Notes: generated by a model from the letters alone, not told the origin. A stretch of DNA of 56,285 nucleotides from an uncultured Acidobacteriota bacterium (GCA_902825985.1 CADEDC010000009.1:51255-107539); one strand, 5' to 3'; positions 1-10,660 are shown, counted from the first letter of the stretch. Numbers and translations are program-made.

Positions 1-517
1 CAGCCGGCGGCGCGGCGGCCGGGGCGCCGGCCGGCGCCCCGCGGTAGCGGTGCGTGGTCTGGAGTGTGACCGTCGGCGTGCCGCCAAGCGATTGGAGGTA
101 CGCAATCACGCAGAGGATCTCCTGATCGGTCAGCCCAATCGGCGGCTTGTTGATCGCCGGCATCCCGGGATTGAACCCCGGCACGATGTAGCTGTCCGGT
201 TCGTACAACGCCTGGGCGAAGTACTCCACGTCGCTGAGGCCGTCGACGCGGGTCGTCGCACGGCCGGCCACCCCGTCGAGATCGGGGAACCGGAGGGCGC
301 CCGACTTACCCATCGTGTGACAGGTGAAGCACAGCCCCTTGCCCTCCATGATCGTGCGGCCCACCGTGACCATTTCGGGCGTCGTCAGGTCGCTGCTGAT
401 CGCCACCTCCTCAGGAGGCAGCACCTCCTTCTGAGGCACCAGTTGACCGACATACCCGTAGAACGCGGTCGTCGCGAGCGCGAGCACGCCGATCCGGAGA
501 CTATGTGGGACCGTCAT
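1..517 (-). CDS. Cytochrome c of the ActAB/CydA-like cluster (3' end outside window)
   Basis: The gene reads open from an ATG at 517 to the window edge, giving 172 residues so far. An N-terminal hydrophobic stretch (about residues 8-24) can anchor or export it. A CFTCH heme c site sits at residues 63-67, and a likely distal Met lies in the GMPAIN stretch near residue 117, so it has one class I cytochrome c domain. The sequence then becomes Ala/Pro/Gly-rich, which looks like a linker towards a further domain beyond the edge. Its ATG overlaps the TGA of the upstream CydA-like gene (ATGA, 514-517), so the two are co-translated. It is probably the electron entry or exit cytochrome of this complex. 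A strong Shine-Dalgarno is not needed because of the coupling. Confidence 0.85.
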   Translation of the reverse strand, partial: MTVPHSLRIGVLALATTAFYGYVGQLVPQKEVLPPEEVAISSDLTTPEMVTVGRTIMEGKGLCFTCHTMGKSGALRFPDLDGVAGRATTRVDGLSDVEYFAQALYEPDSYIVPGFNPGMPAINKPPIGLTDQEILCVIAYLQSLGGTPTVTLQTTHRYRGAPAGAPAAAPPA

Positions 518-2415
518 GACGTCCTCGCGGCTTCATGAACATCTGGGCCAAGCAGGGGCGTGTGGGACGGCACGTCGGTCCGCCGCGCGAAATCCGGCCG
601 GTCGTGCAGGCTGGCAATCCAGAAGACGAAACCAATCAGCAGGAAGAAGACGAGCACCGTCACCGACACGATCTGCGTCGCGAACCCGAGCGTCGGCGTG
701 AACGCGTCCGGCGAGTTGTCGCGGATGACGCCGTACACATGCCAGTGCTGGCGCAGGCCTGACCGCACGTAGCCCATCAGCCCCATCAGCCAGGTGAAGG
801 TGATGGCGATGAAGATCAGGACGTACTGGGAGACCGCCGGCATCTTGCCCCACCGCACCTCGCCCGTCTTCTTCGGGGCCCGGAACAGGAACGTGTCGAT
901 GATGGTGATCGCGACCATGGCAACCAGAACCGACCCCACCTGCGGCACCGACAAGCCGATCCGAACGCTTGCCTCGACGAAATACCCGTAGATGCCAAGG
1001 AAGATGACGATTATCGCCGCGGCCGCGAAGATCGCAAGCTGAACGATCTGACCGGTCTTCGCCCAGGCCACCGTCGCGATCTTCCCCGTGCGCTGATAGA
1101 GGAGGAAGCTCATGAAGGTCGTCAGGATCAGGATGTTCACGGCGGTGTTCTTGGCGGACATCACGCCGAGGAAGCCGAGGATCGGGTGCGCCCCGCCGCC
1201 CATCGCCCGGACTTCCGAGACCGTCGCGATGATCGAACGCGGCGTCGCCCAGACGATGAAGCAGAGCACGATGGCGGCGAGCAGGTACTTGACGAACCGC
1301 TGAAACGGCTGCGCCCCCTCGACCCGCCCCATCCCGAGCCACAGATAGTAATTGGCGGCCAGGAAGAGGTTGCCGATGAGAACCGCCTGGATGATGAAGA
1401 GCCACGAGAACGCCCCGCCCATCATCGTCAGCCCGAGCGTCTGCGAGTAGGCGTAGATCTCCTTCGCAAGCCAATAGCCGGCGAACGGCAGCGGCAGGAA
1501 GGCGCTGATGGCGACGAAATTCCCGATGTATCCCATCCAATCGTAGTGGGCACGCTCTTCGTCGGTCGTCGCCTGGAGGAACTTGAAGGCCGCGTAGGCC
1601 GCTGCGACCGACCCCCCGAACGCGATGTTGGCGATGAACCGATGCACGTTGATCGGCATCCACGTGTAGTTGTAGATCGCGTCCGACAGCGAGATGAGCG
1701 ACCCCTGGCTCGAGATCCCGTTCGGCGACATCATGAACGTGGTCCAGGAATTGGCGATCATCATGATGGCGGTGCCGACGACATTGAGGCCGAGCCCCAG
1801 GCCCAGATGCACCAGCGGATGGAACTTCCCCCAGCCATAGTAGTAGGTGTAGAGGAAGAAGGCCTCCGCGAAGAACAGCAGGACGTACGGAAGGAAGGTC
1901 GGAGAGAACACGCTCATCAGGTAGTTGGTGAACTTCGGATAGAGAATGATGAGCAGGAACGTCAGACAGGCGCCGAAGGTGGCGGTGAGCGAGAACGAGA
2001 CCGACAGGAGCTTCGAGAACTCGTGCGCCAGTCTGTCGTAACGCGGATCGCCGGTCTTGTAACCGATCGCCTCGATGATGATGGCGAAGATCGGGACGGC
2101 CAGGACGAACGCGGCGAACAGCAGGTGCAGCTGCGCCACCACCCAGATGGCCACGCGGCTGCCCACCACCGGAAACGCCCGGTACTCGGCCTCCGTATAG
2201 GGTGTCGCCTCGGCCTTGCTGTCGGCCTCGGCCTTCTCGGCGGCCAGCCCCTCGGCGCGGGGCGTGGGATCGACGGTCGCGACGGGGGCCCGGTAGGCGT
2301 CCCGATACTCCTGGCTCATCAGCCACGAGACCATCCGGACCGTGCCGCCAAACATGACCAGAACGACGACGGGACCGATGAGCGCCAGCAGCTTGCGGTT
2401 CATCACGACGTTCAA
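514..2415 (-). CDS. CydA-like (cytochrome bd subunit I family) membrane protein
   Basis: A 633-residue polytopic membrane protein. After a first helix (10-33) and a charged periplasmic insert (about 36-80), residues 86-260 align by eye with the first four helices of CydA. His97, Glu184 and His258 fall where E. coli CydA has His19, Glu107 and His186. The position of Glu99 is Pro176. The GRQPW heme b595 motif is degenerate (LRQHW, 554-558), with Ser552 where Glu445 should be. No quinol-binding Q-loop signature is visible. It probably still binds heme, but it is not a standard quinol oxidase. There is no CydB gene next to it. The start is TTG at 2415, spaced 7 bases from a GGGAGG; an ATG at 2403 is the alternative. 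The assignment to the bd superfamily is by pattern, not by search. Confidence 0.8.
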   Translation of the reverse strand: MNVVMNRKLLALIGPVVVLVMFGGTVRMVSWLMSQEYRDAYRAPVATVDPTPRAEGLAAEKAEADSKAEATPYTEAEYRAFPVVGSRVAIWVVAQLHLLFAAFVLAVPIFAIIIEAIGYKTGDPRYDRLAHEFSKLLSVSFSLTATFGACLTFLLIILYPKFTNYLMSVFSPTFLPYVLLFFAEAFFLYTYYYGWGKFHPLVHLGLGLGLNVVGTAIMMIANSWTTFMMSPNGISSQGSLISLSDAIYNYTWMPINVHRFIANIAFGGSVAAAYAAFKFLQATTDEERAHYDWMGYIGNFVAISAFLPLPFAGYWLAKEIYAYSQTLGLTMMGGAFSWLFIIQAVLIGNLFLAANYYLWLGMGRVEGAQPFQRFVKYLLAAIVLCFIVWATPRSIIATVSEVRAMGGGAHPILGFLGVMSAKNTAVNILILTTFMSFLLYQRTGKIATVAWAKTGQIVQLAIFAAAAIIVIFLGIYGYFVEASVRIGLSVPQVGSVLVAMVAITIIDTFLFRAPKKTGEVRWGKMPAVSQYVLIFIAITFTWLMGLMGYVRSGLRQHWHVYGVIRDNSPDAFTPTLGFATQIVSVTVLVFFLLIGFVFWIASLHDRPDFARRTDVPSHTPLLGPDVHEAARTS

Positions 2416-2427
2416 AACGGGGCCTCC

Positions 2428-3021
2428 CTACCTGACACTGCCGGGACCACCGGCCAGCCGTTTGCGCTCGAGCTCGCGAACGTAGGCGACGATCGCCCAG
2501 CGGTCCGCCGGAGGAATCGGCCAGCGATACCCCGCCATCAGCCCTGTCCCGTTCGTGATGACGTCGAACACCCGCCCGTCTGGGTATTTGACGATTTCTT
2601 CCTGATGCATCGAGGCGGTGGGGACGTTGCCCCGCTGATAGAGAATCCCCCTCCCGTCTCCGCGCGCATCATGGCACGGCTGGCAGTAGATCACGTAACG
2701 CTGGCGGCCGCGCTCGACAACCGCCTCATCCACGTTCACCGGGCTCGTCGCGACGAACTCCCCGTCGGCGCCCTTGCCAGTGTGGAAGGCCGTGTCCTCT
2801 TTCAGCCCGTCAATCGCGACGGTGCCGGGAATCGGCTGCCGCATGGAGGCGCCGTCATAGAAGAACGCACTGGCCGACTGTGGCAGCGCCTTCGGCTGGT
2901 CGTCCATGCTCGGATTGATGTGAATGGGGGGGCGAGCTGACGTGCAGCCCCGCGCGCAACCGGCGGTGACCAGGGCGGTCAGCGCCAGCGCCCCCAGCAC
3001 CTGCGACCGGCGCGCGATCAT
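2428..3021 (-). CDS. ActE-like monoheme cytochrome c lipoprotein
   Basis: A 197-residue protein with a lipoprotein signal peptide (lipobox Cys22) and one CQPCH heme c site (Cys113, Cys116, His117). The stretch YPDGRVFDVITNGTGLMAGY after the heme supplies a plausible Met ligand and closely resembles ActE of alternative complex III, which carries the same FDVITNG block. Its ATG overlaps the stop of actB (ATGA, 3018-3021), and the CydA-like gene follows 12 bases later. In the family this subunit is a lipid-anchored periplasmic cytochrome that relays electrons from the ActA/ActB side. That it does so here is inferred from the neighbours. Confidence 0.85.
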   Translation of the reverse strand: MIARRSQVLGALALTALVTAGCARGCTSARPPIHINPSMDDQPKALPQSASAFFYDGASMRQPIPGTVAIDGLKEDTAFHTGKGADGEFVATSPVNVDEAVVERGRQRYVIYCQPCHDARGDGRGILYQRGNVPTASMHQEEIVKYPDGRVFDVITNGTGLMAGYRWPIPPADRWAIVAYVRELERKRLAGGPGSVR

Positions 3022-6000
3022 GCAACCGGCCTCTCGTTCTGGCCTGCCGAACGGGCGCGCGCATCGGTCCGCACGCCCTCCAGATCCGGATTCGGATTGC
3101 GCACCTTGGTCAGATACGTCGTTCGCGGCTTGGTATTCAGTTCCTCGAGCAGCGCGTAGTGCCGTGCCTCGGCCTTCGCCTTCACGACCCGACTCTCGGG
3201 GTCGCGCAGATCACCGAATTCGATGGCCGACGCCGGGCACGCCTGCTGACAGGCCGTCTTGATGTCGCCGTCGCGAAGCGCACGCCCGGCAAGCTTCGCG
3301 TCGAGCTTGCCCTTGCTGATCCGCTGCGTGCAGTACGTGCACTTCTCCATCACGCCGCGGGCCCGCACCGTCACGTCCGGATTCATCACCAGCTTGAGAA
3401 TGTTCGGCGTGTCCTTGGTGAAATTGAAGAAATTGAAGCGGCGCACCTTGTAGGGACAGTTGTTCGAGCAGTAGCGGGTGCCGATGCAGCGGTTGTAGAC
3501 CATCACGTTGAGCCCTTCGCTGTCGTGGACGGTGGCGGCCACGGGACAGACCTGCTCGCAGGGCGCGTCCTCGCAGTGCATGCAGGGAACCGGCTGGAAG
3601 ACGACGTCGGGGCTGCCGGACGGCTCGCCGGAGAAGTATCGGTCGACGCGGATCCAGTGCATCTCGCGCCCTTTCGACACCTGATCCTTGCCGACGACCG
3701 GGATGTTGTTCTCGGTCTGGCAGGCCACCATGCACGCGTTGCACCCGATGCACGAGTTCAGGTCGATGGACATCCCCCACTGGTGGCCCTGATCGTAGGC
3801 GTGCTCCTTCCACAGCGAGAAATGATGCGGCTCTGCCTCGAAGACGCCGAGTGGGCCGACAACGCCTCCGCCGTTCGTGTCGTGCGGCGCCTCTTCCGCA
3901 TGCGCGGCCTCGCCCGCCGCTCCTGAGGCCCCTGCCGCTTCGGCGCTCGACCGCAGCTCGGTCAGCGTCGACTCGCGCACGAGCGGCCGCCCCTCCATGC
4001 TGCCGTGCTCCTGGGTCGCCGCAATCGGGTAGCGGCGGCCGAGCCTGGTGAGCCGGGCGCCGCCGCCGAAGCCGAGGGCCTGCGAACCTCGCACCGTGTA
4101 TGTGTTGAACCCGACGCCGGTGCCAACCCGGCCGGCCCGCGCCCGCCCGTAGCCAAGCGTGAGGGCGACCACACCGTCCGCCATCCCCGGCAGCACCCAG
4201 ACCGGCAGTTCGAGCGACCGGCCGGCGAACTCGAAGCGGACGACGTCCTCGCTCGCCACGCCGATCGTCTCGGCGGTCCTGGGACTCACGAGCGCGGGGT
4301 TGTCCCACGTGATTTTGGTCAGGGGATCCGGCAGTTCCTGCAGCCACGCGTCGTTGGCGAAGCGGCCGTCGTGCAAGGCGGGAGAGGGAAGGAAGACCAC
4401 CTCCAGGCCGCCGTCCGACCCACCAGCGGCGCCTCCGGAGCCGGGTGCGCCCGCGCCGGCACCAAGCGATCGCGCCAGGTCCGCCAGGGGCTGCACCGAG
4501 GATTCGGGAACCACCTCCGGAAGCTCGCTCTCGGACAGGAAGCCATCGTGCAGGACGCGGTTCCACTTCCGGTCGAAATCGTCGCCCAGGATCGGGGCCC
4601 AGGTTTCGCGCACGATGTCGTAGCCGGGGCGTTCCTTCCCGCCGGCCAGCAGCCCCAGCACTTCGACGGGGGTCCGGGCGCCGAACAACGGGAGAATCAG
4701 CGGCTGCACGACGCTCAGCGTGCCGCCGGCGGCACGCGCATCGCCCCACGATTCGAAGTAGTGCGCCCGCGGAATGTGCCAGGTCGCCGCGGCGGACGTT
4801 TCATCGACGGCGTGCGCGACGGCGATCGTCTCGGGCACCTTCGCCATCGCCGCGGCAAAATCGAGGTCGGCGGGGGCATCGTAGACGGGGTTGCCACCCA
4901 GGATGACGAGGGTCTTGATGGTGCCGGCCTGCATCGCGGACACCAGCGAGGCCAGCGCGCTCGCACTCGGCAGCGCCGCGTCCGTCGTCTCGTGATAGCT
5001 GAGCGTGCGGCCCGTGTTGTCGAGAAACCCGTTCAGCGCGCAGACCGCGGCGTGGACGACGGCGGGCTGCCGATCTCCGGCGACGATCAGGCTCTTGCCG
5101 CGGTTCGCCAGCAGGTCCTTCGCCAGCGCTTCGATCCAGCGCGGGTCGACGCCGGCGACGTCGGCGCCCGGCAGGCTGACGCCGGCGTCGGACGGAATCA
5201 GGCGCGCCGCCAAGGCGGCGAGAAAAGGGGCGATCTGCCGGCTTTCGAGACGGAGTCGATGATCCGCCACGGCTCCGGTCAGCGAATAGACCCCTTCCAC
5301 CGCGTAGAGGCGGTTCATCGCGGCACCCGAGGCGCCGGCCCGCCGGCCGGCGGCAAAGCCTCGCGCATTCCGGATCATCTCGGGATCGGTCAGCAACGGG
5401 TCGGCATCCAGCGCGAGGATGACGGACGCCTGATCCATCCGTAGCGTCAGGTCGAGGTCCCGCCCGGTGGCCGACCGCAGACCTGCGAGACGGTTCTCGT
5501 CACTGACCGCCTCGTAGGTGGCCCAGGTCGCCCGCGGATAGCGGGCGCGGAACTCGGAGGCCAGGCGCGCCAGCGTCGGTGAGGCGAAGGACTCACACAG
5601 CACGGCCAGTCCAGCACCACCATCCGCCGCGTGCGGCTCCGCCAGCTGCGCCCAGGCGGTGACGAAATCACTCCACGACTTCGCTTCCCCGCGCAACGTC
5701 ACCGTCCGGGAACGGTCCGGATCGTACAGCCCCAGCACCGACGCCTGAACGATGGAGCCGGAAGCCCCACGGGTCGAGGGGTGCGTGGGATTGCCTTCGA
5801 TCTTGGACGGTCTCCCTTCGTGGCTCTCGACGACCAGCCCATACGCGCTCCGCCGGAACGGCATGGTCGTGGCGTAGTAGCGGGGGTTCCCGGGGACGAC
5901 ATCCTCGGGAGCCGTGACGAACGGCACAATCTCCTCGACGGGGCGACGGCACCCGGCGCTGCCCGCGAGCGAGAGCGACGCGCCGAGGAGCGCCATCATG

Positions 6001-6122
6001 TCGCGCCGGCTGACACCCTCGGGAAGCTCGGAAGCGCCCTCCGGGAACTCCCGTTCCAGGAACGCCCGCGACTCCGGGCGGTCCTCACGCTGCGCGAGAC
6101 TCCGCCAGTATTGCCGTGTCAC
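3018..6122 (-). CDS. actB: ActB-like molybdopterin-family/iron-sulfur protein (first copy)
   Basis: A 1034-residue fusion of an N-terminal molybdopterin-oxidoreductase-like domain and a C-terminal ferredoxin-like domain, the architecture of ActB in alternative complex III. A Tat-type signal (SRRDMMALLG) lies near residue 40, so the folded protein is probably exported. The C-terminal part (roughly 785-1000) carries four cysteine clusters, including CIGCNACMVAC, CMHCEDAPCEQVCP, CIGTRYCSNNCP, CTYC and CQQACP, enough for several Fe-S clusters. I see no obvious Mo ligand, as in known ActB. The GTG at 6122 overlaps the TGA of actA (GTGA, 6119-6122), so I prefer it over the longer open frame that reaches 6281. 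It would carry electrons between the hemes of ActA and the membrane subunit. Confidence 0.9.
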   Translation of the reverse strand: MTRQYWRSLAQREDRPESRAFLEREFPEGASELPEGVSRRDMMALLGASLSLAGSAGCRRPVEEIVPFVTAPEDVVPGNPRYYATTMPFRRSAYGLVVESHEGRPSKIEGNPTHPSTRGASGSIVQASVLGLYDPDRSRTVTLRGEAKSWSDFVTAWAQLAEPHAADGGAGLAVLCESFASPTLARLASEFRARYPRATWATYEAVSDENRLAGLRSATGRDLDLTLRMDQASVILALDADPLLTDPEMIRNARGFAAGRRAGASGAAMNRLYAVEGVYSLTGAVADHRLRLESRQIAPFLAALAARLIPSDAGVSLPGADVAGVDPRWIEALAKDLLANRGKSLIVAGDRQPAVVHAAVCALNGFLDNTGRTLSYHETTDAALPSASALASLVSAMQAGTIKTLVILGGNPVYDAPADLDFAAAMAKVPETIAVAHAVDETSAAATWHIPRAHYFESWGDARAAGGTLSVVQPLILPLFGARTPVEVLGLLAGGKERPGYDIVRETWAPILGDDFDRKWNRVLHDGFLSESELPEVVPESSVQPLADLARSLGAGAGAPGSGGAAGGSDGGLEVVFLPSPALHDGRFANDAWLQELPDPLTKITWDNPALVSPRTAETIGVASEDVVRFEFAGRSLELPVWVLPGMADGVVALTLGYGRARAGRVGTGVGFNTYTVRGSQALGFGGGARLTRLGRRYPIAATQEHGSMEGRPLVRESTLTELRSSAEAAGASGAAGEAAHAEEAPHDTNGGGVVGPLGVFEAEPHHFSLWKEHAYDQGHQWGMSIDLNSCIGCNACMVACQTENNIPVVGKDQVSKGREMHWIRVDRYFSGEPSGSPDVVFQPVPCMHCEDAPCEQVCPVAATVHDSEGLNVMVYNRCIGTRYCSNNCPYKVRRFNFFNFTKDTPNILKLVMNPDVTVRARGVMEKCTYCTQRISKGKLDAKLAGRALRDGDIKTACQQACPASAIEFGDLRDPESRVVKAKAEARHYALLEELNTKPRTTYLTKVRNPNPDLEGVRTDARARSAGQNERPVA

Positions 6123-6766
6123 CGGTGGCACCCGGAACAGTCGGTGGGCGGGTTGACCGGTCGGTCGCGCTCGAGCTGGGCCACGAGAGCCCGGGCGTCG
6201 CGGGGCGGCGTCCACTTCATGTTGGTGACCTCGGAAACGGGGCGTCGGTTGGGACCGGGGTTGCGATGACAGTCGAGGCACCAGCTCATGCTGAGCGGCG
6301 TCGTCTGGGTGACCACATCCATCTCGTCGATACGACCGTGACAGGAGACACAGCCGATTCCGGCCGCGACGTGCGCCCGGTGGGCAAAAAAGGCGTAGTC
6401 GGGCAGCTTGTGGACACGGACCCAGCGCATGGGCCGGCCGCTGGTGACGCTGTCGCGAATCGGCGCGAGCAGCGGACTGTCACGCTTCACCAACTGGTGG
6501 CAGTTCATGCAGGTCTGCGTGGGCGGGATGTTCGCGACCGCAGAGATTTCGACCGACGCGTGGCAGTACCGACAATCCAGCCCCAGCTCGCCGACGTGCA
6601 GCTTGTGGCTGTAGGGAACCGGCTGAACCGGGCGGTAGCCGACGTCCGTGTACCACGGAGAAAAATAGTACCAGACGCCCGCGATCGCGAGCAGCGGGCC
6701 GAGGCTGCCCGCGATGGCAGCCATTATCGGCAACTTGTTCCACCAGGGCGGGAAGATCTGAGCCAA
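6119..6766 (-). CDS. actA: ActA-like pentaheme cytochrome c (first copy)
   Basis: A 215-residue protein with one N-terminal membrane helix and five CxxCH heme sites (CRYCH, CMNCH, CVSCH, CLDCH, CSGCH), the hallmark of ActA of alternative complex III. I choose a TTG start at 6766. It gives an N-terminus M-AQIFPPWWNKLP that matches M-SQIFNRSANTIA of the second ActA copy in this window, and the frame upstream has no better candidate. No convincing Shine-Dalgarno is visible before it. It is the first gene of a coupled cluster (actA, actB, actE-like, CydA-like, cytochrome c). About 180 bases of non-coding DNA precede it, in which I recognise no promoter. Confidence 0.88.
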   Translation of the reverse strand: MAQIFPPWWNKLPIMAAIAGSLGPLLAIAGVWYYFSPWYTDVGYRPVQPVPYSHKLHVGELGLDCRYCHASVEISAVANIPPTQTCMNCHQLVKRDSPLLAPIRDSVTSGRPMRWVRVHKLPDYAFFAHRAHVAAGIGCVSCHGRIDEMDVVTQTTPLSMSWCLDCHRNPGPNRRPVSEVTNMKWTPPRDARALVAQLERDRPVNPPTDCSGCHR

Positions 6767-6943
6767 TTTGATTGGGGCGATTATCCACAATCTCGGCCGG
6801 GGGTCAAGCGGGCCGCCGCATCACCGTCCGAGTCGGTCGATGGCGCGCGGGCAATCGGGGCGGCGAACGCACCCCAGGACGTGGTCAGACGAGTGAAACC
6901 CGAGTCGGAAGCGCGGCGCGCCGGCGGGCGGGCGGTGCGTCCC

Positions 6944-7369
6944 CTATTTCGTGCAGCCCCCGAGCCGCTTCCCCTCGTACGCCATCGTCATCGTCTTGCC
7001 GTCGCGGGTGAAGGTCATCGACCCCTTGTAGGAGTGCTCGTCGGTGTAGGTGATCTCGCCGCTGCCGGACATCGGCTGTGGCTTCTCGCACGTGAAAGCC
7101 CACGACACCTTGTGGCCCTCGACCTTGTGGTCGGAGACGGAGCAGCTTCCGGGCAGGTCGTGATGGCCGGGGATGGCCCCCTTGCCGGCAGCCGCCTCTT
7201 CCGTCGTGATGCACTGGGTCATCGTGCGGGCGGGCACCTTCCCGGCGGCGCCGTCGAGCACGAGCTCGATGGTGATCTCCCAGTTGCCATCTCGGCGGGG
7301 TGTCTGCGCGCCGGCTGTCGCCGACAGGGTGAGCAGACCGGCTAGCGATGCGGCGAGGCAGAACTTCAT
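6944..7369 (-). CDS. DUF3617 family exported protein
   Basis: A 141-residue protein with a clear signal peptide (about residues 1-21, ending AGA-Q). The mature part has WEITIE near its start, two pairs of cysteines (CITTEEA, GSCSV, FTCEKP, GGCTK) and a SGSGEITYTDEHSYKGSMTF stretch typical of the DUF3617 family of small periplasmic proteins, whose function is unknown. I start at the ATG at 7369, because the signal peptide begins there; the frame is open a further 12 codons upstream. It lies 86 bases downstream of purK on the same strand, with a hairpin between them, so it is probably transcribed separately. Confidence 0.75.
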   Translation of the reverse strand: MKFCLAASLAGLLTLSATAGAQTPRRDGNWEITIELVLDGAAGKVPARTMTQCITTEEAAAGKGAIPGHHDLPGSCSVSDHKVEGHKVSWAFTCEKPQPMSGSGEITYTDEHSYKGSMTFTRDGKTMTMAYEGKRLGGCTK

Positions 7370-7435
7370 GGGCGATGACCGCCGCCGGCGCATGAGCGCC
7401 GACACCCCATGGTGAGGGAAGGACGCAGCGGATGC

Positions 7436-7455
7436 AACCCCGGATATCGCCGGGT

Positions 7456-7456
<1 letters not shown>
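7436..7456 (-). terminator. Hairpin after purEK
   Basis: A short GC-rich inverted repeat (CCCGG at 7439-7443 and CCGGG at 7450-7454, extended by AA/TT) follows the purK stop. There is no long T-run, so termination here is only suggested. Confidence 0.35.
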
Positions 7457-8615
<1,159 letters not shown>

Positions 8616-8619
<4 letters not shown>

Positions 8620-9122
8620 GACGGCGTCGCGTGGCGGCGCACCGCCGCCGTCGCCGCGTCACGGTAGGCTTCGAGTCTCGCCCGCAGGTCGGGCCGCGAC
8701 GTCGCCAGGATGGCGACCGCCAGCAGTCCGGCGTTGACGGCGCCGGGCGCGCCGATCGCCACCGTCGCCACCGGCACGCCTTTCGGCATCTGGACGATCG
8801 ACAGCAGCGAATCGAGCCCGTTCAGGGCCGCGCTCTGCACCGGCACGCCGATGACCGGCAGCACGGTGTGGGCGGCGACCATGCCCGGCAGGTGGGCGGC
8901 ACCGCCGGCGCCGGCGATGATCACCTGCAGCCCGCGGTCGTGGGCGGTGGTGGCGTACTCGGCCATCCACGCCGGCGTGCGATGGGCGGACACGATTCGA
9001 CATTCGTGCGAGACGTCGAACGTCGTCAGGATGTCGGCGGCCTGACGCATGGTGTCCCAGTCGGACTGGCTGCCCATGATGACGCCGACGAGCGGACGAA
9101 CGTCCGGACGTACCTCTGCCAT
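8616..9122 (-). CDS. purE: N5-carboxyaminoimidazole ribonucleotide mutase
   Basis: A 168-residue class I PurE, which moves the carboxyl group of N5-CAIR to give CAIR. Signature blocks are visible: [13 protein letters not shown] near the N-terminus, SAHRTP, and [13 protein letters not shown] with [11 protein letters not shown] after it. The ATG at 9122 is used; longer readings upstream lack PurE similarity. It heads the purEK operon and is divergent from the M16 peptidase gene, with about 90 bases of shared upstream DNA in which I see no riboswitch. Confidence 0.96.
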
Positions 9123-9211
9123 GCGGCCTATTTCATCACATTCGTCACAGGGAAATCTGCCCGCCGCAATCCGGAGCCCGAAATGCCGCAGCTTTCCCTT
9201 AAGATCGCTCC

Positions 9212-10606
9212 ATGAAACGCGTCGTCCTTCTACTCGCGGCCGCGGGCGCGATGGGCTGGCCGGCCGCCGTGCTGGCGCAGGCCCCGGCGGCGGCAACCCC
9301 GGCGGCGGACTCGGCCCGGCTCCAGCTGCCGTACACGCACTTCACGCTGGCGAACGGCTTGACCGTCATCCTGCACGAGGATCACAGCGTGCCGGTCGTC
9401 TCGGTGAACGTCTGGTACAACGTTGGCTCGGCCCGCGAGCGGACCGGGCGCACCGGTTTCGCACACCTGTTCGAGCACCTGATGTTCATGGGCTCCGGCC
9501 ACGTCAAGCCGGGTGAGTTCGACACCTGGCTCGAAGGGGTCGGCGGCTCGAACAACGGCTCGACCGGCAACGACCGGACCAACTACTTCATCAACGTGCC
9601 GGCGAACGCGCTCGAGCTCGCGCTCTACCTCGAGTCCGATCGCATGGGCTACCTGCTCGACACGATGACCCCGCAGACCGTCGACGCGCAGCGCGACGTC
9701 GTGAAGAACGAGCGCCGCGAGCGGGTCGAGAACGAACCGTACGGGATGGCCGACGTCGTCCTCAACGAACTGCTCTATCCGGAAGGCCATCCGTACCACT
9801 GGCCGGTCATCGGCTACATGCCGGATCTCACCGCCGCCAGCTACGACGACGTCGTCGCGTTCTTCAAGACCTACTACGCGCCGCAGAACGCCAGCCTGGT
9901 GGTCGCCGGGGACATCGACCCGCCGGCGGCTCGGGCGCTGGTCGAGAAGTACTTCAGCGACGTGAAGCCGGGCCAGCCGGTTCCGCCGATGGCGATCCCG
10001 GGCGTGGCGCTGACCGGCGTGACCAGGAAGACGATCACCGATCGCGTCCAGCTGCCGCGCCGCTTCGTGGCCTGGCTCACCCCGATGCGATTCGCGCCCG
10101 GCGACGCCGCGCTCGACATCGTCGCCGACGTCCTCGCCGGGGGGAAGAACTCGCGTCTCTACAAGCGGCTCGTCTACGACCTGCAGATCGCGCAGAGCGT
10201 CTCGGCCTATCAGAGCTCGATGGCGCTCTCGTCGTCGTTCATCGTCGACGTCATGCCGCGACCGGGTCATACGCTCGACGAGCTGCAGGCGGTGATCGAC
10301 GAGGAAATCGCGAAGCTGCAGCAGCAGCCGCCGAGCGACCGCGAGATGCAGCGTGCGATCAACCAGATCGAGTCGTCGTTCTACAGCCGGATGGAGCGGG
10401 TCGGCGGCTTCGGCGGCAAGGCCGATCAGCTGAACGGCTACTTCGTCACCACCGGCAACCCCGACTGGTTCAACGAGGACATCGCGCGCTACCGGGCGCT
10501 CGGCCCGAACGACGTACGGGCCGCCGCCGCCGCGTTCCTGCCGGCCGGCCGCCGCGTCGAGTTGACGGTCGTTCCCGAAGGCAAGGCCGGCGGCCAGCCG
10601 CAGTAG
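9212..10606 (+). CDS. M16 family zinc peptidase, active subunit
   Basis: A 464-residue exported M16 (pitrilysin/processing peptidase-like) protein. A signal peptide (about 1-22, ending VLA-Q) is followed by the inverted zinc motif HLFEH (His85, Glu88, His89) and the downstream Glu in the [13 protein letters not shown] block. The C-terminal half carries the SRLYKRL substrate-side motif. It belongs to the short, bacterial two-subunit type: the next gene encodes the partner that lacks the zinc motif. The physiological substrate is unknown. The two genes are separated by 54 bases and read as one unit. Confidence 0.93.
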   Translation: MKRVVLLLAAAGAMGWPAAVLAQAPAAATPAADSARLQLPYTHFTLANGLTVILHEDHSVPVVSVNVWYNVGSARERTGRTGFAHLFEHLMFMGSGHVKPGEFDTWLEGVGGSNNGSTGNDRTNYFINVPANALELALYLESDRMGYLLDTMTPQTVDAQRDVVKNERRERVENEPYGMADVVLNELLYPEGHPYHWPVIGYMPDLTAASYDDVVAFFKTYYAPQNASLVVAGDIDPPAARALVEKYFSDVKPGQPVPPMAIPGVALTGVTRKTITDRVQLPRRFVAWLTPMRFAPGDAALDIVADVLAGGKNSRLYKRLVYDLQIAQSVSAYQSSMALSSSFIVDVMPRPGHTLDELQAVIDEEIAKLQQQPPSDREMQRAINQIESSFYSRMERVGGFGGKADQLNGYFVTTGNPDWFNEDIARYRALGPNDVRAAAAAFLPAGRRVELTVVPEGKAGGQPQ

Positions 10607-10660
10607 GCCGGGCGACGAGACGACGCATTCAGGCACGGGCACACAAAGAGTCGCGGACAT

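Noticed and set aside
1186-2940. A plus-strand open frame of 584 codons opposite the CydA-like gene.
   Set aside because: The composition is Arg/Asp/Glu-rich low complexity, typical of an antisense shadow of a membrane protein gene.
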